Shown in pieces: positions 36,453 to 48,487 of a stretch of 64,000 bases of DNA. The position numbers and the translations under genes are program-made. Positions within the stretch are counted from its first letter, which is position 1. Each line of letters starts with the position of its first letter. Under the pieces are notes generated by a model. It had not been told where the DNA came from. It ran no database searches and saw only the letters and a program-made list of their open reading frames with translations. This DNA is from Ehretia macrophylla (taxonomy: Eukaryota > Streptophyta > Magnoliopsida > Boraginales > Ehretiaceae), in contig CM075780.1 in NCBI GenBank assembly GCA_037974665.1, positions 7,377,768-7,441,767 of the forward strand, written 5' to 3'.

Positions 36453-36799
36453 TCAACTTATTATTATTTTTTTCCTTTTTTTCTATTTTCTTTCCTTTTG
36501 TTTTATTTCTTCAAATTAAATATTCTTCAATAAGCTTTTGATCTTTTCTTCTCGTGCAATTCTTCAAAACTTTGCTCTAAGTGTTATTTCATCAACACAA
36601 CTCTTGATCTGCATGTCCTAGAGTTCTTCATATTTAATTACTTTCTCACGTACAAATAACTTTTTAGCCCTAAAATATGAAAAAGTCTCAAATAAGTGAT
36701 AAAGAAATTAATGATTTAATGCTTATTAATTATGCTCAAATTGAATGTAACAAAGTCTAATTTAAATATATAAAAATATGCAAACCACGATTTATATCA

Positions 36800-36897
36800 C
36801 TTATGCACCAGATCCCATAAGAACTCCGAAGTTAAGCGTGGTTGGGCAAGAGTAGTACTAGGATGGGTGACCCCCTGGGAAGTCCTCGTGTTACCCC
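36800..36897 (+). pseudogene. 5S rRNA gene copy 11, 5'-truncated by E3
   Basis: Starts near nucleotide 22 of the gene (CTTATGCACCAGATCCC), immediately after the E3 LTR. The first ~21 nt are missing on this side. Box A has GCGTGGTTGGGC; box C matches consensus. CTTAT at the junction may be a mutated target duplication (gene sequence CTAAT). Cannot yield 5S rRNA. Confidence 0.92.
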
Positions 36898-37459
36898 ACA
36901 TTTTTTCTTTTTTTTTGCCCGTTTAGCCTTGCCAAGTTGCTTTATCCCTCATATTTATTTTCTCGAGTCCCACGACATCTTGGGCAAGACCACTTCGCAT
37001 TGCGTAAAGGTTGGGCATAAAAACCGAGGACGTGGGGCCTATGAGTAGGTCTCTGTCGCTCCGGTGGCCAAAACTTTTGATCCGTCAGGAGTTATACGGC
37101 GCACAACATACAGTTGGAAAGCTCTCCGGGATCTCTACGATGGGGGCAGTAATCCTGCTCGACTGTGCCTGTTTTCTATTCCCAAAATCAAATGTTTTCA
37201 TCAGTTTCAAACCATTTTTCTTCATTTTACGCTATTTTTTAGGCCCGTGTCGTTCGTCGTGAGCCGCAAAAAGGACGAGAACCTAACTCGCCGAATACTT
37301 GAGGTCTCTACAATACGTTGAGTTCACGTCTTGCAGTGATGCTGTGTTGTTGAAGCAGATGGGCTGTCGATAAGTCCAATGGGCCTTATGAATGAGCCGT
37401 CTCTCTTGGCTGGGGCCGTGAACCGTCAACACATAAGGACTTTGCACCATCAACATGAC

Positions 37460-37578
37460 GAGTACGCTTATACCAATATTAATGCATCGGATCCCATCAG
37501 AACTCCGAAGTTAAGCGTGCTTGGGCGAGAGTAGTACTAGGATGGGTGACCCCTTGGGAAGTCCTCGTGTTACACCCC
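37460..37578 (+). rRNA. 5S rRNA gene copy 12
   Basis: From GCATCGG onward nearly consensus, with intact box A and a single change in box C (CCCCTTGGG). The 5' 25 nt are degraded (GAGTACGCTTATACCAATATT), so helices I and II would be weak. Confidence 0.93.
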
Positions 37579-38139
37579 ATTTTTCATTTTTTTTTGCCCT
37601 ATTTAGCCTTGCCAAGTTGTTTTATCCCTCATATTTATATTCTTGAGTCTCAGGGTATCTTGGGCAAGACAACTTCACATTGGCTAGAGGCTGGGTACGC
37701 AAAGCAAGGACGTGGGGCCTATGACCAGGTCTCCGTCGCTCCGGTGCCCATAACTTTTTATCCGTAAGGAGTTATGCGACGCACTACACACCGTTGGGAA
37801 GCTCTCTGGGAGCTCTACGGTAGGGGCAGCCAGCTTGCTTGGCTGCGCCTATTTTTGGAATCCAAAATTGAACATTTTCATTAGTTTCAGAGCACTTTTC
37901 ATCTTTCTACGCTGTTTTTTAGGCCCGTGTCATTCGTCGTGAGCAGCAAAAAGGATGAGAGCCCAACTCACGGAACATTGGGGGCCTCTACAACGCGTCG
38001 ATATCACGTCTTGCAGTGATGAAGCATTGTTAAAGCATATGGGGTGTCGATAAGCCTAATGGGCCTTTTGAATCGGCGATCTCTCTTGGCTGGGGCTGTG
38101 AACCGTCAAGACATAAGGGCTTTGCACTATCAACTTGAC

Positions 38140-38258
38140 AGGTGCGATCATACTAACACTAATACACCGGATCTCATCAGAACTCCGAAGTTAAATGTGC
38201 TTGGGCGAGAGTAGAACTAGGATGAGTGACCCCCTGGGAACTCCTCGTGTTGCACCCC
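38140..38258 (+). rRNA. 5S rRNA gene copy 13 (diverged)
   Basis: Full length. Box A is changed to AAGTTAAATGTG, box C to GGATGAGTGACC, plus GTAGAACTAGG and GGGAACTCC. Three of the changes lie in the internal promoter. Confidence 0.93.
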
Positions 38259-38816
38259 CCTTTTCATTTTTTTTGCCCTGTTTAGCCTTGTCAACATACT
38301 TTATCCCTCACATTTATATTCGCAAGTCCCACAGCATATTGGGCAAGACAACATCGCATCGCGTAGAGGCTGGGCACGCAAATCGAGGGCGTGGGGCCTG
38401 TGACCAAGTCTCCATTGCTCCAGTGCCCATAACTTTTGATCCGTAAGGAATTATGCAGCGCGTAACATACCGTTGGAAAACTCTCCTGGAGCACTACGGT
38501 GGGGGCAACAAGCCTGTTCGGTTGCGCCTATTTTTGTAACCAAAATCCAACGTTTTCATTAGTTTCAGGCCACTTTCTTCTTTTTGTGCTATTTTTTAGG
38601 CCCGTGTCGTTCGTCGTGAGCCGTGAAAATGACGAGAACCCAACTCGCAGAACATTGGAGGGCTCTACAACGTGTCGATATCACGTCTTGCAGTAATGCG
38701 GCGTTGTTGAAGAAGATGGGTTATCGATAAGCCCAATGGGCCTTTTGAATGGGTCGTCTCTCTTGGTTGGGGCTATGAACCGTCAACACATAAGGGCTTT
38801 GCACCATCAACTTGAT

Positions 38817-38937
38817 GGGTGTGATCATACCAGCACTAAAGCACAGGAGGATCCATCAGAACTTCGAAGTTAAGTGTGCTTGGACGAGAGTAGTAAAAGG
38901 ATGGGTGACCCCCTGGGAAGTCCTCGTGTTGCACCCC
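38817..38937 (+). rRNA. 5S rRNA gene copy 14 (diverged, at the spacer A/B switch)
   Basis: Slightly longer than normal through GCACAGGAGGATCCATC in place of GCACCGGATCCCATC. Box A has AAGTGTGCTTGGACG; box C is intact. The upstream spacer is type A and the downstream spacer type B, so a recombination point lies in or next to this gene. Confidence 0.92.
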
Positions 38938-39498
38938 CTTCTTCGTTTTTTTTTTCCACGTTTAGCTTTGGCAAGATGCTTTCTTGTCACATTTCTTTCC
39001 TCGATTCGTACGACACCCTGGGCCGGCCAGCTTCGCTTCCCGGAGGGGCTGGGCCTGCAAACTGAGGGCGTGGGGACGATTACCAAGTCCCCACCACTCC
39101 AATGCCCATAACTTTTGATTTGTAGGGAGTTATGCGGTGCACAACATATCTTTGGAAAGATCTCTGGGTGCTTTACGATGGGGGCAGCAATCCTGCCTAG
39201 CTGCACCCATTTTTGGGGCCCAAAATCGAACATTTTAATCAATTTCATGCTATTTTTCTTCCTTTTGCGCTGTTTTTTTTGTCCCGGGTCTGTTGCCGTC
39301 AACCGCTAAAAGGATGACAACCTAACTCACGGGATAGTAGACTGCCCTATAACGTGTCAATATCACGTCTTGCGAGGATGCTGCATTGTTAAAGCTGATG
39401 GGTTGTCGATAAGCCCATTAGGCCATTTGAATGGGCCATCTCTCTGGGCTGAGACTGTGAACCGTCAACACATAATGGATTTGCACCCACAACATGAC

Positions 39499-39617
39499 GA
39501 GTGCGATCATACCAGCACTAATGCTCCAGATCCCATATGAACTCCAAAGTTAAGCGTGCTTGGGCGAGAGTAATACCAGGATGGGTGACCCATTGGGAAG
39601 TCCTCGTGTTGTACCCT
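39499..39617 (+). rRNA. 5S rRNA gene copy 15 (diverged)
   Basis: Full length, start GAGTGCGATC, with CATATGAACTCCAAAG, GTAATACCAGG, CCCATTGGG in box C and a GTACCCT end. Confidence 0.93.
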
Positions 39618-39728
39618 ATTTTTTGTGTTTTTTTTCCACGTTTAGCTTTGGCGAGATGCTTTCTCGCCACATTTCTTTCCTCAAGTCGTACAACACCCTG
39701 GGCAGGCCGACTTCGCTTCCCGGAGGGG

Positions 39729-39733
39729 CTGGG
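39729..39733. other. Left target duplication of E4 (CTGGG)
   Basis: The same five bases flank S2 on both sides (49162-49166 and 52754-52758). E4's other end is not preserved. Confidence 0.6.
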
Positions 39734-40530
39734 TATCACGCCCTAACCCGACCTATGGAGGCTAGACTAGGGTGTGACCTAATTCATTTATGCTATTTCA
39801 CATACTTACCCATTTGTTATGATTTAATGCTTAATGTTGGCCTAGAACTCCAAAAGATTTTTTTGAAAAACCGGTAGCATAACGGCTATAATTGGGCTCT
39901 TTAGTTTGACCTATTTTTCTAAATTCCTCAAAACTTTCAATCATTGATTTGATTCCAATTAAGACCCCTATTTATCATCAACCGATATGCCTATCGATCT
40001 AACTCGAAAGTCTCATTTGATTAACAAGCCTAACAAGATAACTGTGTTCTGTTTATTTGTCAATTCCTTTTACGCGAGTACCTGTTATGCTTTAGCCTAT
40101 GAGTAAGTACCTGGGTAAGATTAGATAGATTCATTTTATTTTATCCTTCACCTAATGCTTCAGTTGCCTATGATAGTTACTAAATCAAAATAGTGATAGC
40201 AAAACGACCAAATAGAGTATTTGTCTAGTTATAATCAGTACAAGCGAGAGAGGGAATTTCACCATGTCTATTTCTGATAATAGTTGTTGCGGTCAGCTTC
40301 AATCATCCACTTATCACTCCAAATGGGTGTAATCTGGATGTACACCAAACCTACGAGCCAACTCTCTGAGAAGTCCAGCCCCCAAGTGAGAGAGAGAATT
40401 GGACCATGGTAGTCACGGTAGCACCGGCAAGCCCGAAGCTGCCCGGCGTGCATGAAATGCTGCCATGCCAGAATGAAAGGTTGCAACCTTGTATGCAATG
40501 CACAATTATAACATTTAACATATCACATTA

Positions 40531-40556
40531 GGAGGACAACAAAGTAGGTTGCCTTT
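40531..40556 (-). other. Conserved LTR stem-loop, E4
   Basis: In minus sense: AAAGG-CAAC, loop CTACTTT, GTTG-T-CCTCC. Loop and neck are intact; the outer stem keeps only three good pairs, so this is the weakest copy. Confidence 0.6.
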
Positions 40557-42423
40557 GAGCAATTTTAAGATCACACATTGACAAGTAAACACACGAGGCA
40601 TACTTTGACATGTAATTTCACTTTGTAGAACACTTAGAGGTATATGAACATTTAGCGGGCAGCCAAATAACACATATAAATCAAGTCATATAACTCATTT
40701 CGGGTTCATATATCAAGTGTTGAGATCATACAAGCATGCAACGACACTTACACAAAACCGGGTGCAAGAATAGTTCACTTATTAACATGCAATCATCAGG
40801 AATCATGTTTAAAGCTATAAGGAAAAATATGGGTAGCCTATTAACAATCCTCAACATCAATTATAAGTTACACAAGAGTGGTTTATGACTTGGGAGTCTA
40901 CTGGGCCATTAGGGTTTGCAAGGCCGTGCTCGGGCGTTGGTGTTGTTCGCTAAGCACCACAAGTGATAGTTAAACTATTTCAAGCATACCTAGCAATTAA
41001 TGGGCAGCCTACTAACTACTCAATTGAACACACTTAACCATAGGATCAACACTTAGCAAGTATTCATAAGCAATAGGGCCTCAATTTCGTGCTTACACAT
41101 GCGATTAAGCCACAATTCATCATGTAATTAAACCCAATCCATGCATCAATTAATTAAGCATCCTCAACCAACCAAAACAGCCCACACAACTTCTAACTAC
41201 CACAATTCCAAGCATTCAATACCTCAAGTAAAGTTACAAGGTGATTCAAAGCATATTACTAAGCAAAAACCCTACTGCAATGGTCTGTTTTTCCACATTC
41301 AATTAACCAAGTAAATAATCTCCAATTTCAGTGAACCAAATTTCAAATTGAAGCTTAAGGAGTTCTTTAAATATAGGAACAAACCTTGCTGCATTGGAGT
41401 TCGTACTTAGGAGTTATGGCCAAAACCGTGAGACTACGCAAAACTGTCCAGTTTTAGACACATTACGATTTTTGTCATTTTTGAGGGTCTTACAGTCAAA
41501 ATTAGCCTTAGCCTAGTTCTTCAAGAAATGTTCCGAACTGAAAAATATAGTGTCCTACCAATTTTTATGCATTTTTGACAACGTTTACTAGGACAAAACT
41601 ATTTCGTTCTACAAGGTCAGAAATCTGCCAGAAAAATGATTTTGTATATCTCTAAGTTTCTAGCCATTATCAAGCAATGCATGAGTAGATAGGCTCATAT
41701 AAACACATATACATGAACTACAAAGGTAAATACAGCCATATGAGAGCATGCATATGAGTTTTGGAAGCATTTAAAAGGTTTTAAACCTCACCTTAGCAAC
41801 TTGTTGGATGAAAATGCTAGAATGCACTTGAAAACGCACAAAAGGTCCTCTTTCCTTGCTTTGGCCAAGAGATAGCTTGTTTTTCCTTAAATCATAGCTT
41901 AGTTAGCATGTGAAGAAGGTGTGCATGTGTGTGAAACCAAAAGACAAGGAAGAAAACCATCAAAACTTACCTATGGCCAAAAATGATGAGTTTGTGAGAT
42001 TGTGTGAGATTTTCTTGCTATGTTGCTTGCTAGGGCCAAGCTTGGAGTGGCCTTGAGAGTCCTTGAGAGCTTGTTAGAAGTCTTGGGGGTGAGCTTGAGC
42101 CATGGAACTCAAAGGGGCAGCCATGGCCGAGAATGAGAGAGAAAGAGAGAGCTTGAGAGGAAAAGAGAGAGTTTGATGAGAAGAAATGATGTTTGTGTGT
42201 GTGTGTGTCGGCCTTGAGCTTGTAAATCTGAATTTTCTTTTGTCATTGAGCATTATTTTGAATTGTTGGCATGCTAGGGTGATTTGGCAGAGAAAGGTAT
42301 GCTTGGGTAGGGTGTATGGGTTTATTTTAATGCATTGTGTCTTGTGTGTGTCATAGATGTGTAAGAGTATGTCTAGAATAATTTGAAATTGTGCAAAGCT
42401 AGTCAATTTGCCTAGACATGGTC

Positions 42424-45400
42424 TGTGACACCCGAGAACATTGCCATGATTCATTAACTATTTCATCTATTGTTTGTGCACTTTCACTATCCATTTACTT
42501 GTTGTTTTCCTTAGTTACTATTCATTACATTTTCCAACTATCTATTTTTTTTGAATTAGCATTTTTCTTAAATCATATTAATTGTTATAGGAATGAGAAA
42601 ATTGTGCATTTGAGCTTAAAGCGATAGGAGCCTTTGTTTAGAAAATGATTTATTAAAGCTAATTAATAGTATTACGTATGAAACATTATGTTTTAGCTAG
42701 CTAACTTAATTTATGCACATTAGACTCGTTTTTAAGTTGACTAGGCTCATTTTAGTAAGCAATAAACTCACCCAACTTGACCCCACCCTTTAATTGCTCA
42801 ACATATACATATAATAGCTCATAAAACAAAACAAAAAAAGAAGAGAAAAGCTGAAAACACTGTAGCAAATCTGAAAATAGCATAGGAGGAGAAATAGAGA
42901 TTTTTGCTCAACAAATCCTCATTCCAACCCAAGCCAAGCTAGGTGCAAGTGGTTTAGGGTGTTTGCTAGCCTCCTAGGAGCTCCGACACGCAATAGGTGA
43001 GGGATTTCATACCTATTTTTGCATTTCAAAAATGTGACAACTTTCTTAAATTTCTTGTTTTGCTCTTAAATGCTAATGCAATGCTCAAATATGCTTATGT
43101 ATGTTATATATAAGTAGTAGAGACATAATTTATGCTATTGTTTTGTAGTTTAATCAGTTGAAATTGCTCGTTGAAAATTTGGCATGAATAGTGATAGGAA
43201 TGTTAGGGTTTTGTGAAATTGGACTTTATAGCTTGAATCAATGATCCTAATAGGTGCTTTAGATGTTAATGAAAGTAGTGTAAAAGCCCCATAACATTTA
43301 ATTGCTCATAACCTAGCAAAAGAATGAAATAGCCGACTTTTAGAAATGGGTTTTGGGGTTATCGCGAATCCAGGTTGAATTGGCCTCCACATTTAGTAAT
43401 CCTAGGCTATTTAGGACCTAACTAAGCTTTGCTAGCTCCCATTTGAGTCCTGGTTGAGGTACGTGTAGTATAAAGTCAAAAGAGAGAATTTGGGGCTTTC
43501 GGGCTAGATGTGGGTAATTGCATGACTTTGAGGTCCTAAGTGGTGTCATCAAGTGTCATTAGGAAGGTAGTATAGCTTGGTTGCGTACCTTGAACTTTGT
43601 ATTACGCTTGGAAGCTAATTAGCCTTGAATTGCAAAGGGGATATTTTGACCAAGTGTGGAATTTGCTCGGTTTGAGTGTTGGCATTGTCTTGGGAGGTCA
43701 TGGAAGCACTTTTGGTATGGTTATGGCATTAGTTAGGTGATTGATTAACTTAGTTGTAGTATAAATCAACTAAGGGGACGAATGGAGTTTTGTGATTGTT
43801 ATAGTTTAAATAGGTTTTCTTTGCATTTAAATGGATCATAATATGGATAGGTTTGCGTGGTGAAAACGGATTTCTATTATCATAGCTCGTTGGGATGTGA
43901 TAACTTGAAAAAGTTAGAGAAAAGAATAGTATTCTATTGAGTTTTTGTGACTTTTGCTCAATTGATGGTTTTAGTGTTTCTATTAGGTGCCATTAATGCT
44001 AGATGGCTTAAATGTTTACTTAAACCCATTAAAAGATGGCTAGAAGTTGGTTAGAATGACTAGAACATAAAGAGGGACATTTAGGGCAATTGGTTTGTTC
44101 TAGTGTTTTAGGTATTTGTAGAACTTCCTTGTGGTTGGTTAGTGACCGTTGAATGCTTGGAATGCTCGTAGCGTCCTCCTGTCGCTTAGAAGATAGATTT
44201 TTAGTTGGGTTTACGAAAGGGGCTTTCGGAATAAAGTTGGGTTATTTGCTAAGTTTTGATTAGACTTGATGGGTTAGGTGGTTATGGGTGATTATCTAAG
44301 ATATGACATTATTCAGAGAATGTTTCATGAACTAAATTGCATAATTGTTTTTCTTGAATTGAAGATTCTAAGTGAATTCTTGTTTATAGTAATTGTATTG
44401 CCATAGTTCTAAGTGTTTTCCTTGAGTTTTATATTGAGTTAATTGTAAAGAGAATATATATGGATTAATGGCTTTATAAATTGATAGTACTATTATGGAA
44501 TTAAATATGGTTATCTATGCTTAAAATGCTCTTTAAAATGATTGTAGAACATGCTTATATCACGATTTTATTGTTGTTAGTTATATTGTTGGTATATTAG
44601 ATTACTTGAATGATTACTTGATTGTATGTTAATTAAGTAAACTATGAGTTAGCTAACCTAGTTAGATAATTCATGAATGTTGTAGTTAAAGAGTAATTGA
44701 AACAATGTTTAACTTTATGTTCAAGGTGATTGAGAGTGATTTGAAGTGAATCTTGTATTGTGGAGCTTGATAGAGGTGAAAGAGACTTCATCCTTATGTG
44801 CATAATAGTTTATTTATTTGTACTTAGATTATGTGCACTTATTGTCTATATATTGCATGTGAGGGCAACCTACTTTGTTGTCCCTCAATCATGTGTTTAT
44901 TGATGTATTCTATTGTTATCATTTTGAGTACATTGCATCGTGGTTGCGCAACTATTTGGGAATAGTAGTATCGTGGAAACCGGGCGGCATCGGGCTTGCT
45001 GGTATACCTCGACTACCATGGTTACCCAGTCCCTCTCTCACTTGGGATGCCGCCTAGGGAGAGTTGGGTCATAGGATTCGGGGTACATGCAGAGTACACC
45101 TATTTTGGAGTTATAAGGGGATGCCGGCTTATCGATATCTGTATCATTATTACATCGGGATTTCAGTTCGTGGCTCGTGGTTTGTGATCGAAGAACAGGT
45201 GAATCGTATCCTTTTTAATGTGTGGTAACTTGTTATTTTGATTGCTCCTTAGTTGTTTTAAATGCCTATTGAGTTATTTGCTGCATTGCACGTCCCCAGT
45301 AGACCTTATCCCTCACTGAGCAATTGTGATTGCTCATACCTCGCTAAACATGTTTCAGGTGGGGGCAGTTGGAGAAGTTGACCTGATTGCTGTGTGCTAT

Positions 45401-45952
45401 TACTTGAGATTTGAGTGATTTCCTGCTAAACTGTAGAAGACCTTAATTGTTCTACTTTCTATTCTATTTTGGAGCCTAAGGGCTTATGTATATATATTTG
45501 AGTAGTTGCAAGTTTGAAAGCTAAGTGGATGTAGTAAGTGTTATGGAATTGTGGCATGTAATAACTTTTGCTTCTGCTTTTAGCTACGTTGCATGCTTGG
45601 GTGTGAATGAACGGGTGTATGGTTGGCTTTAATTTCTAAGAATGTTCAATGCTATCATGGAGTGACATAATAAGCGGTTTTGTAAAGAAGTTAAGTTATG
45701 AATGCATGCTTGTGTGTATCTAAACTGTTTGTATGTCTTAAGGATCGGATGGCCTTAAAGCTAAGATCTTTAGTTATAAATGAATGTCTTGTTTTGTTAT
45801 GGCTTTATTGAGTGTTTACAGGTTTTCAGAATGTCCACGGTGCAGGGGAGACTCTGTCCGTTTTTCCTAAATTTTGTGACTGGGTTTGGCATTGAGATGA
45901 GAATAGCATGGTTATTAGAGCCTCCGGTCTCGTGAGGGATCGGGGCGTTACT
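42424..45952 (+). mobile_element. N1: nested solo LTR inside the E4 LTR (3529 bp)
   Basis: Starts TGTGACACCCGAG and ends GGGGCGTTACT, flanked by TGGTC on both sides (42419-42423 and 45953-45957). S2 shows the same place unoccupied (GACATGGTCGGCCAAGG, about 52259-52275), which proves the insertion. Its ends resemble the E2 LTR in the same sense (TGTGGTGCCCGAG...GGGGCGTTACA), but it is nearly twice as long, so I take it as a related subfamily. No internal region; non-coding. It carries the stem-loop at 44861-44886. Confidence 0.9.
44861..44886 (+). other. Conserved LTR stem-loop, N1
   Basis: GAGGG-CAAC, loop CTACTTT, GTTG-T-CCCTC. Compared with E1 (GGAGG/CCTCC) two stem positions differ on both arms in a compensating way. 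A further T-A pair extends it on the outside. Confidence 0.78.
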
Positions 45953-46443
45953 TGGTCGGCCAAGGCATGTAATTGAGCATTTTTGTGTTATTTTTTTTAT
46001 TGTATAATATTGTATTATAGTATTAGTGTTATAGGTTTTTGTGTGCATGGGTTTTAGAATAAGAATAAAGAATGTTTAGTGTTTAGTGCTTTTGTCTTTT
46101 AGTGAATTGACTTAGGATTATAATAATAGTTAGTGGTATTTGTAGGATTATTTTATAGTCTAGTGCTTTGTGTAGGATTCTTTATAGATTAGCATGGATG
46201 CACGCTTTCCTAGGTCTAGGGCCCGTACTATGAGGTAAGGCATGAACTTCAAGACAAATGCGCGTATTCCAAAGTAAATGCACGCAACCCTAAATGAAAT
46301 GCATGTAAATCAATGCAAGACACGTAATTCAATGCAATACACGTAAATCAAGACACAATTCTTTAACCTAGGTTAAGGCACGCAGTTTAAGGTTAACGCA
46401 TACGAAATGAGGTAACGCATGCAAATCAAGGTCGGGCCTCACA

Positions 46444-46457
46444 TCCTCCCCTCCTTA
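46444..46457 (-). other. Polypurine tract of E4
   Basis: TAAGGAGGGGAGGA in minus sense, directly before the LTR TG. Very like the E1 tract (AAGGAAGGGAGGA), supporting a common family. Confidence 0.82.
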
Positions 46458-48487
46458 GAAGAATTTCATCCTGAAATTCAATATTTCCTTTGGAATAATG
46501 TCGGATACTGTTGCTCCATCTGGTTTTGCCTTTCCCACGTTGCTTCTTCAACTCAGTGGTAATCCCACAGCACTTTCACCATTAGTATCGACTTGTTGCG
46601 CAACTCCCGATCTTGCTGGTCTAGGATCCGAATAGGCTTCTCTTCAAAAGAAAAGTTCTCCCGAAGCTGCAATGGCTCTGGCTCCAAGATGTGCGATGGA
46701 TCAGGGTGATACTTCCGTGGCATTGAGACATCGAAGACATCATGAATATTGGAGAGGTTTTAAGGTAGTTCGAGTCGATACGCTAATTTTCCAACCTTTT
46801 CAACTATCTCAAATGGTCCTACAAACCTCGGGCTCAACTTTCCACCCTTACCATGTTTAATCAATCCCCTCCGAGGTGATAACTTCAAGAACACCTTGTC
46901 ACCGATCTCGAATTCCAAATTCCATCTCCGTCGGTCTACGTAACTTTTCTGCCTGCTTTGGGCGGTAAGCATCCATTTTCGGATGAGTTGGACATTTTCA
47001 ACAATCTTCATAAGTTCTGGTAGAAGGGTCAGGTCAAAAGTCTTCGTCTCATCTACTTCATCCCAGTAAATTGGGGATCGACACTTACATCCATACATTG
47101 CCTCATAAAGGGCCATCCCGATAGTGGCCTGATAACTGTTATTATAAGCAAACTCCGCTAGAGGCAGATATTTCTCCCAACCTTTTTCAAAGTCTAGAAC
47201 ACACGCCCTCAACATATCCTCCAAAATTTGAATAGTTCTCTCAGATTGTCCGTCCGTCTGAGCTGTACTAAAACTCAACTTCATCCCCAAAGCTTCTTGT
47301 AATCTCTTCCAAAATCGGGAAGTAAAACGAGGATCCCTATCCGACACAATACTTACAGGCATCCCATGTAGCCTTACAATGTCCACTACATACATATCTC
47401 CTAGTTTCTCAGGACTATCCTCCTTGTTCATCAGTAAGAAGTGTGCGGTCTTAGTCAATCTATCCATTATGAACCAAACGGCATCATGACCCTTTTGTGA
47501 CCTAGGCAGGTCCATGACAAAATCCATAGTTATATGTTCTCATTTCCATTGAGGAATTTCCAACGGCTGAAGTAAACCTACCGGTCGTTGATGTTCTGCT
47601 TTGACCCTCTGACAAGTCAAACACCGTGCCACAAACTCTGCAATCTCCCTTTTCATGTTATTCCACCAATAGTCTTGCTTCAAATACCGGTACATCTTTG
47701 TCCTACTGGGGTGAATAGTGTATTGTTATGGGATTCTTCAAGAATCTTCTTTTTCAACTCTAGGTCATTAGGGACACAAATTCGACTCCTAAACCTCCAA
47801 ATACCATCATCATGAAACTTGAAATCTGTGTTGCCTTCCTTAGTCTTCTGGAACTGCTGATCCTTCTGTTGGGCCTCTCGTAACTTAGACAACAAGGTCG
47901 ATTGTACTTGTGTAGTGGAAAATAGTATCCCTTTTTGAGTCAATTGTGGCTTCCATATAAATGCTTCTTCTAACATCTCCCACACCTTAACCTCTAATTT
48001 TGCCATACTCGCCTTCCGACTTAAGGCTTCTGCTACCACATTCGCTTTACCGGGCACATAATTGATTGTGCAGTTATAATCATCCAAGAGCTCCATCCAT
48101 CGTCTTTGCCTCATATTCAATTCCTTCTGTGAGAATAAGTACTTCAAGCTCTTGTGATCCGTAAACACCTCAAACTTGTTACCCCACAAATAGTGCCTCC
48201 ATTTCTTTAGTGCAAATACAATAGCCACTAGTTCCAAATCATGCGTTGGGTAATTCAATTCATACGACTTTGGCTTCCTAGAAGCATATGCAATCACTCT
48301 ACCATTCTGCATCAAAACACAACCCAGTCCTTCCTTAGAAGCATCGCTATAGATTACAAAGCTTTGACTTCCTTAAAGTAATGCAAGAACAGGCACAGTA
48401 GTCAATCTTGTCTTCAATTCTTGAAAGATGTTCTCACACTTGTCATCCCACATGAACTTTGTTTTCTTCTGAGTGAGCTTTGTAAGC
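46458..48487 (-). pseudogene. E4 pol region, 3' half (RNase H, integrase, chromodomain)
   Basis: Minus order: RNase H ([35 protein letters not shown]) at about 48300-47990; a spacer and degraded integrase zinc-finger region; integrase core (MDFVMDLPRSQKGHDAVWFI...DRDPRFTS...TDGQSERTIQ) from 47527; the C-terminal domain with SPRFVGPFEIVEKVG; and chromodomain traces to about 46460. The sequence is close to E2 pol but not the same family. Broken in a few places and incomplete. Confidence 0.9.

Larger units (their letters stand above)
25943..36799 (-). mobile_element. E3: Athila-like Ty3/gypsy retrotransposon
   Basis: Minus-strand order: 5' LTR (36799-35122), primer-binding site for tRNA-Asp, gag (about 34950-33980), pol (about 33940-29488), a long non-coding stretch (about 29487-27201), polypurine tract, and 3' LTR remnant (27190 to about 25968). 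The tRNA-Asp primer, the FYESWERFKDL/MVESMNGGGF gag type, absence of a chromodomain and the long spacer after integrase point to the Athila lineage. The coding part is largely preserved, with a few breaks. One sampled stretch of the LTRs differs at about 5% of sites, consistent with an age of a few million years. The right end enters a 5S gene; the left end abuts E2. Confidence 0.9.
35122..36799 (-). repeat. 5' LTR of E3 (1678 bp)
   Basis: + strand TGTTGTATG...TTATATCA. The right end directly meets 5S gene sequence at 36800. In U3 it holds a TATA-like TATATAAGG (minus sense, about 36273-36281) and, just upstream of it, three inverted repeats. Confidence 0.92.
36800..39733 (+). repeat. 5S rDNA array, block 3 (five copies; spacer A changes to B)
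   Basis: Begins inside a 5S gene split by E3. Copies 11-14 are separated by type A spacer (677-680-bp steps). After copy 14 the spacer is type B: TTTTTTTCCACGTTTAGCTTTGG, then TTTCTCGTCACATTTCTTTCC, CGACACCCTGGGCCGGCC, and later CACATAATGGCTTTGCACCCACAAC. The block ends in GAGGGGCTGGG at 39733 where E4 is inserted. Confidence 0.93.
39734..46443 (-). repeat. 3' LTR of E4, split by N1
   Basis: LTR of the E1/S1/S2 family. N1 occupies 42424-45952 plus one copy of its 5-bp target duplication. The CACGT-type repeats lie at about 46195-46440 and the stem-loop at 40531. A TG microsatellite near 42190 is shorter than its counterpart in S2 (about 52034). Confidence 0.88.

Noticed and set aside
36800-36804. 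CTTAT as the target duplication of E3
   Set aside because: Only the right flank is preserved and it differs from the 5S consensus CTAAT by one base. Plausible but not provable here.
36801-39617. 5S-derived SINEs (SINE3 type)
   Set aside because: Copies are head-to-tail with full spacer and constant period. No tRNA- or LINE-related tail or target duplication flanks single copies.
42424-45952. N1 as a non-autonomous element (LARD/TRIM) with its own short LTRs
   Set aside because: Its two ends do not repeat each other, no primer site or polypurine tract is visible inside, and both ends match LTR ends of the E2 type. A solo LTR is simpler.
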